Source: Melastoma dodecandrum
Taxonomy: Eukaryota; Streptophyta; Magnoliopsida; Myrtales; Melastomataceae
DNA length: 64,000 nt
NCBI GenBank assembly: GCA_029817715.1
Contig: JARUPY010000189.1
Location: 558,001-622,000 of the forward strand
Reading direction: 5' to 3'
Shown: positions 24,201 to 33,439 of the stretch, one piece after another
Position numbering within the stretch: the first letter of the stretch is position 1
Layout of the letters: each line of letters starts with the position of its first letter
The notes under the pieces: model-generated
Database searches by the model: none
What the model was told of the DNA's origin: nothing
Seen by the model: the letters and a program-made list of their open reading frames with translations, nothing else
Position numbers and translations under genes: made by a program

Positions 24201-27200
24201 CTTTTGAAATACCGAGTTCGCTAGAAAAAATGGGGGAACTCGGGCTTTCAAAATCCGATTTCCTTAGAAACCGAATTCGGTTTTTTAAACACCGATTTAT
24301 CGACATTATTTGCGGAATTTTGAAAGTTGTTGCCCTATTTCGTGAAATATTTTCCCGACTAACATTATTTTGGAACAAAGCTCTAGAATTAGAAGGGCAA
24401 TACTATGTTATGTGACTACATAGGATAAAGAATTTCGTGACTTGTCTCTAGGAATAGATGCATTATCGATATATTAGTGTACTGTGACTATTTTTTTAGT
24501 CATTTTGAGGCTTGCTGATCCAGCTTTCTTTTAACCTTTGCAGCCCTATATGGGAAGTGTCATGCTTATTTGCTGAAGTGGTGCAGCATGGCCTAAGATG
24601 CATAGCTTTCTGCCCATCACGAAGACTATGTGAACTTGTCCTGTCCTATACGTAAGTAGGTGGTTGTGGAGTAGTTCGGAAATTGTTTTTTGAATGTAGA
24701 TGTCGGTCGATTTTCTCTGTCTTTTTCAGGACACTTTCAACGATGATAAAGTTTATGCAAGTGATATTGGTGATATAATCAAGTTGATGCTTATGTTTTT
24801 CTTATTAAATAGAAGAGACATCTTACGTGAAACAGCTCCCGGTCTGGTGGATTCCATCACTTCTTATCGAGCTGGATATGCTCCTGAGGTAAGTTGCCGT
24901 CATCTAGTTTGCTACTAGCTTGTTGAAGTTTTATTGCTTCTTAACGAAGACAAAAGGGTTAAATGAATTTTGCAGTAAATCCCTTGATTCTTATTCTTTT
25001 GATTCCTTTGCAGGAGAATAATAACTCAGTGATCTTGATTTTGATACTGCAATTGCTAATCTAAATGTCAGATGAAGATGGAAATTGATGTAGTTTTGCT
25101 TTGCATTGTTTCTGAACAACCTAGTTTATTTTGAGGGTAGGCATGACTTTGTGCATGTGATCAGTGTAGGTTAGGAGGGCTACAGAGTGCGACTTATTTG
25201 CGGGGAAGCTCTGTGGACTTGCTGCTACTAATGCTCTTGAATTGGGTATCGATGTCGGACATCTTGATGTTACTCTGCATTTGGGTTTCCCTGGCAGTAT
25301 TGCTAGGTATGATGATAGATGTTTCACTTAAGTCGTTCACATTAAGAGTTTTCATTTTTCTTCCTCCAACGTAACAACCTGTGCAGCCTTTGGCAACAAG
25401 CTGGAAGGTCTGGAAGGAGGGAACAGCCATCTCTCGCAGTTTTTGTAGCCTTTGGAGGGCCTCTTGACCAATACTTCATGAAGCATCCTGACAAGCTCTT
25501 CGGAAGTCCTATTGAGTGCTGCAGTGTTGATGCTCAGAATCCACAGGTGATTGAAGTTTATATTTCTGTAGCTCAAGGTGCTTGATTTTGCAGGTTTAGT
25601 TGGTTTCTCCTAGTTTCCTGCACACACCTCTCCTCTTTGTTCGGTGTTGAAATCATCCAAAGGCCCAACTAACATGGGATTGCGATTTTCTCTCCAGGCT
25701 CTTGAGCAGCATTTGGCCTGTGCTGCTGCTGAGCACCCCCTAAGTGTGCAATATGATGAGAAATTTTTTGGTAGTGGCTTGGAGAAGGCAATAACCTCTT
25801 TAAGAAAAAAAGGATGTCTCAGTTGCGACATATCTCGTGATCCTTCGGCTAGAACGTGGGACTATATCGGGCCTGAGGTAAAAGAGTTTTGTTCATTCAA
25901 TGTTATTCATGTTAGTAATCAGGGATTGTTTTGATCTTGTGATTTAGCTCATTTCTTGTTTTTATTGTTGACATCTACAGAAGAAGCCCTCCAACATTGT
26001 GAATATTCGAGCCATCGAGAATGTCACATATGCTGTTATTGATTGTAAGAACAATGAAGTCCTTGAGAAGATCGAGGAAAGCAAGGCTTTCTTTCAGGTT
26101 CTGCTACTTTTTCACTCTTCCAGTTAGTATTTATGTCATGTTAAATACCTTCCAGTCATCCTTTTCATTTAGCAGATACCTCAACTCGTATACTTTCCGT
26201 GGTAGCAGGTAGTTTTTTACATATTAAAAATTAATAGTTCAATTTCCTTCCTGAAAATTGGTCAGAATTCTTGCATCTGAAAATATTAAGTCGGGTTTCA
26301 TCTTACTTGTGCCTTAATATAGGTACATGAAGGTGCAGTATACATGCAGCAGGGAAAGACTTATCTCGTAAAAGACATGGATTTGTCAGCTAAAATTGCT
26401 TGGTGCCAGGAGGTAGATTTAAAGTATTATACAAAGACTCGTGACTACACTGACATTAAAGTAACTAGTGGTGATATTGTATGTCCACCTCTCCCTTCTC
26501 CTTTGTTTTATTCCCCTGTAACTTCCTTGTCTCATCCATCATTTTCTCATTCGGCGCTGTATGCTTATGATATGTCATCACACTAGCTACGGATGGAATA
26601 GCATCTAACCTGATGCGTTTGACAAAATCTTATGTTAGTTGGATTTTATTTTGCTAGGATTTTTATTGGGAACAAGTCAGGGTGGAATGACTGCCATCAA
26701 TTGTCTCAAACAAAATATGATTGCTTTGCATAAAAGAAACAAGAATCATTTTAAATCAGAAAATAATGTACTTGCAAGCGTTGTTGAATTAGGCTCACAC
26801 ATTTAAATTTAAAAGTTCCTCTAATTGTTTCTGCATTTATGTTCAGGCTTATGCATTGCGAATGCCTCAAATCCCCAATACAAATGAAGAACCAACTACA
26901 ACGCATTTAACAACTGCAATTGCTAGCCATTGCCAACTGATAACCACTTGGTTTGGCTTTCGCCGTATCAGCCGAGGCAGCAACAAAGTTCTAGATACTG
27001 TCGAACTTTCTCTTCCTCAGTATTCTTATGAATCTCAGGTATGATTGATGATGTCCGTGCTTCTTGATGTCATGCTATGCGTAATAAATAAATCATCTTT
27101 TATAACAGATGCCTTCTCAATATATTCCATTGCTTAGGCTGTGTGGATCCAAGTGCCACAAGCAGTCAAAGAAGCAGTGGAGTCAAGAAATTTCTCCTTC

Positions 27201-27972
27201 CGTGCTGGCATGCATGCCGCTTCCCATGCTGTTCTGAATGTAGTCCCTTTGTGAGTCCTATATTTTGTTGTGGTAGAGAGTATCAATGTTGAAGCCCGTA
27301 GTAAAAGTAATCTTACCGTGTTCAATAAACAAATCGACCACTTATATTCTATTTGATTGGGTTGATTCTTGCTTCTTGCAGATGCATAATATGTAATTAT
27401 TCTGACCTGGCTCCGGAATGCTCTAATCCATTTGATTCTCGTTCCTTTCTGGCCCGAATTTTGTTGTACGACAGGCATCCTGGAGGAACTGGCGTTTCAT
27501 ATCAAGTAAGTTCTACATAATTTTCCAGGTGATAAAATTTGCTCGGTGTGGAAACCTTAAGTTACTATTGACTTAATTTCAGGTCCGACCCCATTTCACA
27601 GACCTACTTGTACTTGCTCTGGAAATCATATCGTCATGTAGTTGCATCGGGGACACTGGTTGCCCCAAATGTGTTCAGGTATGTTATGAAAGGCCTGTGG
27701 GCGTCATCATTGTCCTTGATGGCTGTTAGTTCCACTCTTCTTCTCACTTTCATTGTTGCAGTGCTTGTCTTGCCACGAGTATAACGAAGATTTACATAAG
27801 GAGGCAGCAATCATGATTATCCAGGTTTGTCCCTAAACAAGTTAATTACTTTGATGCTCCTGCTCAGGCATCCATTACATTTGGGCTGTTCTGAATACCG
27901 TTCACTGCCGTATTGCAGGGTGTTTTGGATGCCGAAAAATCTCATTTTAAAAATTCGTCTTGTCGCTGCTAA
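18249..27972 (+). CDS. HRQ1: HRQ1-type DExH-box (RecQ-related) DNA helicase with N-terminal ubiquitin-like region, 27 exons
   Basis: The family unwinds DNA 3'-5' and acts in nuclear crosslink repair. Exons by GT-AG: 18249-18407, 18618-19349, 19640-19748, 19847-19932, 20761-20949, 21385-21453, 21965-22087, 22180-22329, 22585-22716, 22855-22934, 23108-23202, 23290-23357, 23741-23842, 23922-23974, 24544-24651, 24813-24888, 25170-25306, 25387-25546, 25698-25877, 25981-26097, 26323-26478, 26847-27038, 27138-27250, 27382-27505, 27583-27678, 27762-27824, 27919-27972. Total 3723 nt, 1240 aa, all phases agreeing, no stop. Seen: ubiquitin-like fold about 6-80; Walker A variant TSSGKS (508-513); DEAH (615-618); motif III STATSANP; motif VI QQAGRSGRR (826-834); a C-terminal DUF1998 region with cysteines near 1189-1206. 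Exon 17's 5' boundary (VRR where relatives have DRR) is the least certain. A MITE sits in intron 14. Confidence 0.93.
24078..24376. mobile_element. MITE with about 70-bp terminal inverted repeats, in helicase intron 14
   Basis: The left arm (about 24078-24152: GTTCCAA, ATGTTAGTC, TATTTCGCGAAA, AATAATGTC) is matched inverted, with scattered mismatches, by the right arm (about 24302-24376). The interior holds smaller hairpins built on GAACTCGG, TTTCAAAA-like and CCGATTTC units. There is no coding capacity. It lies between exons 14 and 15, so splicing should remove it. Confidence 0.75.
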
Positions 27973-28334
27973 GCTTATAAGCTTGATGATGGGGATGAAT
28001 CAAACAACACAAGTTTAGATGGTTGAGGAAGGTAAGAGAATCTACCTTTAACTTTGTGTGTGAAATTTGTTTATTGCTTGGTCATTTGTTGTTGTCCAGT
28101 GAAACTGTCCTTGTATTATTTTAATGGAACTTAGAAAAACTGTAAACTGGATGTTGTTGTTATGCTGTTAGTTTTTATTTTAAAGTGAGCTCTGTTAGTT
28201 TTTGTTTTTGATATGAAGCTCTGTTAGTACAAGGCTTGGTTATGATTGAGCAGATGTCTCTAGTAATTATTGGCACTTCAAAGAAAGTGTTTGCATGTGT
28301 TCTCCACAAATGTTCCTCTTTGTTCTTCTGTGTA
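27973..28334. other. 3' region of the helicase gene
   Basis: This stretch follows the stop codon and is T-rich. It should contain the 3' UTR. No gene or clear poly(A) signal stands out. Confidence 0.4.
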
Positions 28335-28870
28335 GGTGTGGCGGGGAGTACTTTCAAGTATGCAGGATGGACAGGCTTCATGTTTTCACCTTGCACAGAG
28401 ATATATCTTGTCATCAGGGTGCTCAGACTTCACTCACTGCACTGACTTCACAATAGTACTCATTTGGTCTCATCCTTCCGCATGCTCAGATAGGTAGGAT
28501 GGTCCTCTGACGCTTATGGTGACGGTAGGCAGTAAGCTCCGCGCACTTGATTTTGAACTCCGGGTTCCTGTCGGATCATGTAGATAGTGAAACAGGTGGC
28601 TCTAGTTGTTCTCCCACGAGGCAATAACTGGTTCCATGCGCTGCAAATGGACTGATGATTCACGTATAGCAGCAACTCTGCTCATTGTTTAGAAGGAAGA
28701 AAACACAGCTCAGGCAAGAGTGGTAGGGTATGCCAGCGACTGATACCATGCAAACACTGCAACAGTAATCTACTTTCTCCACGTTCCCTTCATCACTCCT
28801 GATCAGCAGCAGCGGGTGGCGGTGGCTGAAATGTCGTAACTCTACAGAATCGCGGATGCTGCCATGGGTG
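28335..28870 (-). pseudogene. DC1-domain gene relic
   Basis: On the minus strand this stretch is similar at the DNA level, in the same order, to the C1-like zinc-finger part of the intact DC1 gene at 30059-31489. Examples are the blocks around GCACTTGATTTTGAA, CCCACGAGGCAATAAC and CAGCAGCGGGTGG. Several indels and stops destroy the frame, and the N-terminal half is missing. It is the outermost relic of the DC1 cluster, 1.2 kb beyond the intact gene's 3' end and in the same orientation. Confidence 0.75.
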
Positions 28871-29084
28871 GAAAAAATGGGATTTCCTTCTAGTAGTCTT
28901 AAAATGTTTTAGATTGCCTGAGCTATGACTCGATGGATCATGGTGTGTGTAACCACGGCGAAATTCTCCATCGAAGGCATAAGAAGCTTCCCTTTATCAG
29001 CGGGACGAAACTATGTGTTTTTCACATAGTTAACTGCCATTGTCCAAGTAACTGAGAGGTCGCGAACAGGTTTCTACAATCAAG

Positions 29085-29835
29085 TACTATGGAATCCATG
29101 GGTTGATGGCGCTTTTGCAATTGCATCAGCCTGGAGGATGCTTAGGATGAAACATGAAAAGGTACCCCGGGCGAAATGGGTGTTGGACAAGATCTTCCCT
29201 CCAAGAGTTTCATTCCTACTATGGCTACTAATAACGGGGAGGCAGGACACGGTGTCCTTTTGGCATTGCAGTGGAGTAGCTACCTTATTACTGTGCAATA
29301 CTCGTGGAGAGGAGCTAGAAACAGTTTACCACGCTTTCTTTGAATGTGCTTTTCACACAGTAAGCCTAATTATTGGAGAAGTGGTTATCTTTAGTAGATG
29401 GCCAACCACATGGGAAGAGGCATGTACCGTGCTTTGTGATATGAGAGGAGTACAAGGGAGAGTAGAATAAGCAAAATGCATCGGTGCGGCTCTATATCAT
29501 CGAGATTTGCATGGATATATGATTAATTTAAAAAAATTGTAAAATACGGTCGAAATTTCTAAAATATCGAATTTATTGTCGTCATGGCAGGTTTTCAAAA
29601 CCCACTTTTTTCCCAATTGTTTGGGCGGCGAGTTTTGAAAACCTATCTTCTTTATAAATTGAAAGACGGGCGTTCAAAATCCGCCATAACGACAGTAAAT
29701 TCGGTATTTTGGAAATTTCGACCGTATTTTATAAATTTATTTAAAACTAACCGGATAACCGTGCATACCTCCTATATTATCTGTGGATGGAAAGGACAAA
29801 AGGCATGTTAAGTAACGAAGTTTGCCGCTAGAATG
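29085..29835 (+). mobile_element. LINE reverse-transcriptase C-terminal (zf-RVT) relic, split by a MITE
   Basis: The frame at about 29100-29470 reads DGAFAIASAWRML, then VPRAKWVLDKIFPPRVSFLLW and ETVYHAFFECAF. This is the zf-RVT pattern at the end of plant LINE ORF2 (basic-aromatic start, W-LW core, histidine-cysteine end). The reading resumes after the MITE with LWMERTKGMLSNEVCR (about 29780-29832), again typical of this region. Only the last part of a non-LTR element remains, with stops, so it is dead. Confidence 0.65.
29526..29746. mobile_element. MITE with about 60-bp terminal inverted repeats, inside the LINE relic
   Basis: The left arm (about 29526-29587; AAAATACGGTCGAAATTTC, then AATTTATTGTCGTC) is repeated inverted at about 29685-29746 with a few mismatches. 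The interior has a second hairpin (GTTTTCAAAACC with GGTTTTCAAAAC). Its layout (long outer arms, inner TTTCAAAA hairpins) matches the element at 24078 although most bases differ. It interrupts LINE coding. Confidence 0.75.
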
Positions 29836-30058
29836 GTAAAGCCGTTAGTGTCTGGTGCATCACTAGAAGGAACAGCGGAACAAACTTAGCTTGCTCTCAA
29901 GTTTGTACAGAGCTGTATTTGCTTTCGAGTGGCTTGAGAGGTATATGTATAGAGTAGACACCCTCATGGATTGCAACCTAGATCAATGCTAATCATTTTG
30001 GCAGTACAGGTTTTTAAATACAGGTAACAAAAATGGGTCACCATGTTATTTTATTCAT
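29836..30058. other. Short spacer before the DC1 gene 3' end
   Basis: Nothing recognisable is seen. It probably contains the 3' UTR of the minus-strand DC1 gene. Confidence 0.4.
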
Positions 30059-31489
30059 TCATTCAGGTAACCTGTTGTTGTCCTTGTCATCGTCGTCGTC
30101 CTGCTTGGTATCATCTTCGCCATCACCATCATCGCTGCCTGGTTCTTCTTTATAGGTGTATCGGGGAATGCCTTGGAGCACGCAATGAGGATGAGCTTCG
30201 TATTTGAACTCGCACCCCATACAGATATATATCCAGTAATCAGGATGCCTCCTCTCCGTGCAGACTTCGCAGTAGTACTCGTTACTCTCGTCCTTCGGCG
30301 GCATGCTCAGATGGAGAGGGTGGTCCTTGTGTCCCTTGTGGTGGACGTAGAGAGGTAAGCTCAACACACACTTGATGTGGAAATTAAAGTCGCATTCCCT
30401 GCAGTGATAGCCGATTAAATCGCCTTTCCCGCCACAGGCATAGCACCTGTAGTCATGAACAAACAACTTAGTCTTCATTGTCTCCATGGTGAGCTGGTGG
30501 GGATGTGCCTGGTGCGATACGATGCGCCGAAGGGAGCTGATGCATTTGTCGTGAACGAACAAGTCGTGGCAGTGCATGCATCCGTAAAATGGTAGTCTTT
30601 CTTCGGAATCACACACGAGGCACTTGATTTTGAATTCAGGGTTCTTGTATGAAAAGTGATGATAGATGAACAGGCGGTTCCCCCTCTTCTCCCATGAGGC
30701 AATAACCAGTCTCAGAGGATGTGAATGGATCGGTGATTCCCTGTGCTGCGGCAACTCTGCACATTGCTTATGAAGGAAGAAACCACAGCTCAAGCAAGAG
30801 TAGTACGGTCCACCCGTAATTGATGTCATGCAGACGCTGCAGCAGTGATCTGTTTTCTTCACATTGTCTTGGTCGCTCGTGTTCAGCAGCAGCGGGTGGT
30901 GATGGCTGAAATGTCGAAACTTGGTGGAATCGAGCATACCGTCACCGCCACATTTCATAGCTAACCGAAGCACTGTATCAAAGTATTCGACAAAGTTATA
31001 TATACGGTCGGAGATGTGAGTAGCGTGAGGAACATCGAGCTCTGAATCTCCGAGGAGGATCAGCTGAGGGACGCCATTCAAGTCGACTTTGAGTTTGGAC
31101 TTGCCGCCCCCTTTCCGTTTCCATTTGACCTCTATGACAGTGAGCGGGACGTTGTACGCATGAACCAACGCAACCAAACCGCCAAGATGAGCTCTGTACT
31201 CCCCAGGCTCGATCTGGCTGACCATGAAGACGCTGCGACCCAAAGAAAGATGAGTCTCAGCAACATTACGGAGCACTCCGTACGCGGCCTCGTTGAGCTT
31301 TTCCTTATCGAGAGTCGACGATCGGAACTCATCTAGCAAGGAACGAGCGTCGAAGTAGTCAAGGTATTCGCAACAAAGGCGTATTGCGACGTGCCTCTCT
31401 TGTGTGCGAAACCCGCGGTTCTTGGAGGAGCGATGGTGCATCAGGGCCACCAGCTTCGTCCGCCGCAGTTCCGTCTCCCCGTCACTCAT
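30059..31489 (-). CDS. DC1 zinc-finger protein with degenerate P-loop (pseudokinase) N-terminus
   Basis: A single-exon gene, 476 aa, no break. Residues about 10-180 align by eye with the kinase-like domain of the divergent neighbour. For example LDYFDARSLLDEF matches RYDDIRASI, LNEAAYGVLRNVAETHLSL matches CNDVAYRILWRMASSHLSV, and LTVIEVKW matches FFLVVECQ. The Walker A position reads ALMHHRSSKNRG instead of GHSCSGKTT, so ATP binding is probably lost. About 195-440 holds four C1-like (DC1) fingers: CSVCMTSITGG...CLSCGFFLHKQC, CLVCDSEE...CMHCHDLFVHDKC, CYACGGKGD...CRECDFNFHIKC, CEVCTERR...CMGCEFKY...HC. The last about 25 residues are very acidic. DC1 proteins are a plant-expanded family of mostly unknown role, some tied to stress and defence. 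The gene starts 275 bp from the oppositely oriented kinase-DC1 gene and shares its promoter. Function is unproven. Confidence 0.85.
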   Translation of the reverse strand: MSDGETELRRTKLVALMHHRSSKNRGFRTQERHVAIRLCCEYLDYFDARSLLDEFRSSTLDKEKLNEAAYGVLRNVAETHLSLGRSVFMVSQIEPGEYRAHLGGLVALVHAYNVPLTVIEVKWKRKGGGKSKLKVDLNGVPQLILLGDSELDVPHATHISDRIYNFVEYFDTVLRLAMKCGGDGMLDSTKFRHFSHHHPLLLNTSDQDNVKKTDHCCSVCMTSITGGPYYSCLSCGFFLHKQCAELPQHRESPIHSHPLRLVIASWEKRGNRLFIYHHFSYKNPEFKIKCLVCDSEERLPFYGCMHCHDLFVHDKCISSLRRIVSHQAHPHQLTMETMKTKLFVHDYRCYACGGKGDLIGYHCRECDFNFHIKCVLSLPLYVHHKGHKDHPLHLSMPPKDESNEYYCEVCTERRHPDYWIYICMGCEFKYEAHPHCVLQGIPRYTYKEEPGSDDGDGEDDTKQDDDDDKDNNRLPE

Positions 31490-31764
31490 ATCTCCGGCTG
31501 TGAATAGATTCAGATCTGCAGATCAATTTTGTTGATGTGGGTGGGTTTCAAAGTCAAATTAATGTCTTGGTCAAATTCATTCATTTAAAAATAATTCAAG
31601 CATATATATAATAATAGCAAACGGACAAATCTGAGGCAGGTAGGGATAATAAAATAATAATATTTTATTTAAAAAAAAAGGAATTTCATTAAAATTATAT
31701 TAACGCGTGAAAACTTATAATTCAATGGTCGGTCGACTCTTTGGGAGAGAAGACCTGCAAAGTG
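31490..31764. promoter_or_regulatory. Shared divergent promoter with two W-boxes
   Basis: This 275-bp gap separates two start codons that point apart, so both genes must be driven from here. It has a TATATATAAT tract near 31602-31612. It also has two W-box matches on the minus strand, TTGACT (around 31552-31557) and TTGACC (around 31569-31574), 17 bp apart. W-boxes bind WRKY factors; the meaning here is inference. Confidence 0.5.
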
Positions 31765-33362
31765 ATGGAGGAGGAGGATCCCACCAGCATCGTCCCGCGT
31801 CTCAAATTACCGCGAGGTCCGATTATCGTGGCGATGAAGGGGCACAGCTGCTCTGGCAAGACCACCCTAGCCAGGGAGATCGTGAGGTCTCTTCGCCTCT
31901 GTCGCTATGTTTCCTCCCTTCTTAGATACGACGACATCCGTGCCTCAATCCAGAAGACCCTAGCGTCGTCCTCGGAAAATCAGGGACTATGTAATGACGT
32001 CGCTTATCGAATCCTGTGGCGGATGGCTTCCTCCCATCTCTCCGTGTACGACGAGAAGATACCCCGAGCTATTGTCCTTGACTCGTCCCTGCCGAATCGA
32101 GGTCATCTCGAGCGGCTACTCGGGTTCCGTAAGTTCTTTGATACAGTTGAATTTGAGCCTTTCTTCTTAGTGGTGGAATGTCAGCCGAGGGACGAGGTTA
32201 TCTGGCGGGAATGGTCTGAGTCTCGTCTTGCTTCTTCTGCCTCCCCCACCATCGATGAACCTTCGCCCTGGGAGGAGATTCAGAGGGAAATCTCCGAGCA
32301 TAAGGAGTACCGCATGGATGGCGCCCTGCGCCTCATGTAGACACTACGGATTCCACTAAATCTGTTTGTGACCATGCCATGGATGTGATCCGCCGAATGT
32401 CGTCAAACTTTCAAAATCATGTTGAGCCCGATCCTAACTTGAAGATCGAGGAAACCAGATCTGGCAGACAAGCCAGTTGGAGACATTTCTCCCACGATCA
32501 CTCGTTGATCTACTGTCCCCAACACGTTGTCGGTCCAAACGATGAAGAGGCTACCAGCATCTGCGCCTTATGCGGGGAGGCCCCGTCAGGTCCTGTCTAC
32601 TGCTGCCCCCAGTGTGGATTCTATCTCCACGAGTGGTGTGCCAAACTGCCACACACGATTACGTTTGGCGGACAGAAGTTCGTCCTTAAACCAACAAGGG
32701 AAGAAGAAACTTTCAAATCCGGGGAGTGTCTGGTTTGCTATGGTCAGTCAGGGGTCCTCTACAGTTTCGACAAACCGGCCAATTCCAGACATAACTATCC
32801 ATGGCAGATCCACCCGAAGTGTGCCCAACTGCCTCATAAACTGAAGCACTCCTGCCATGAGCACCACCTCGAGCTGAGGATCGTCTATCTAGTGTTCGCT
32901 TGCGGCGCTTGCGGCAGTTACGGGAATGTCGCCGGATACTACTGCGAAACCTGCACTGTCTACTTCCACGTGATGTGCACAATTTATCTGGAGGAGAGCG
33001 TCCTCCACGAACGCCACTGGCACCCCTTGGTTCTGTGCACCATCCCAAGGGACGAGACCGATGAGTACTACTGCGAGATCTGTGCTACTCACCGGCATCC
33101 CGATCTCTGGGCATATTACTGCAAGCGTTGCGAATACGAGGCTCATATAAGTTGTGTGAACCCGCGGATCAAGCCGTGTAACCCCGCCGTGCTATTGCCA
33201 GAGAACAGGGCCGAGGGGAAGATTTGTGACCTCTTGGATCTGTATGAGAGTTTGCCGGACGTGCGTAACCCCGTTCTCGATGAGAATTCAGGCTCCAAGG
33301 TCATGCGGGAACCGGTCGGCGATGAAGAACGAGGAAGAGGAGAAAAGGAAACAAGCAATTAG
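31765..33362 (+). CDS. P-loop kinase-like-DC1 fusion gene, with one frameshift
   Basis: Two single-exon frames, 31765-32340 and 32337-33362, are one gene broken by a 1-base deletion near 32335. The first ends ...GALRLM-stop; the second continues in the next frame as VDTTDSTKS, exactly as the paralogue at about 38680-38705 reads without a break. Restored length would be about 532 aa. Residues 1-200 form a P-loop kinase-like domain of the AAA_33 / zeta-type nucleotide kinase fold: IIVAMKGHSCSGKTT (Walker A, 26-34), RYDDIRASI, AIVLDSSLPNRGHL, VVECQPRDEVIW and a closing VDTT. Residues about 235-470 hold C1-like fingers (CALCGEAPSG...CPQCGFYLHEWC, CGACGSYGN...CETCTVYFHVMC, CEICATHR...CKRCEYEAH). 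The start is the first ATG; a TTG frame extension upstream is ignored. Substrate unknown. Either a recent pseudogene or an assembly error. Confidence 0.8.
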
Positions 33363-33439
33363 TTTGATCAGCAACACTCTTCTTTTTGTCAATGTCGTCG
33401 CTTCGCCCTTCCCTTCTGACCCCCCAATTTCGACATCCA

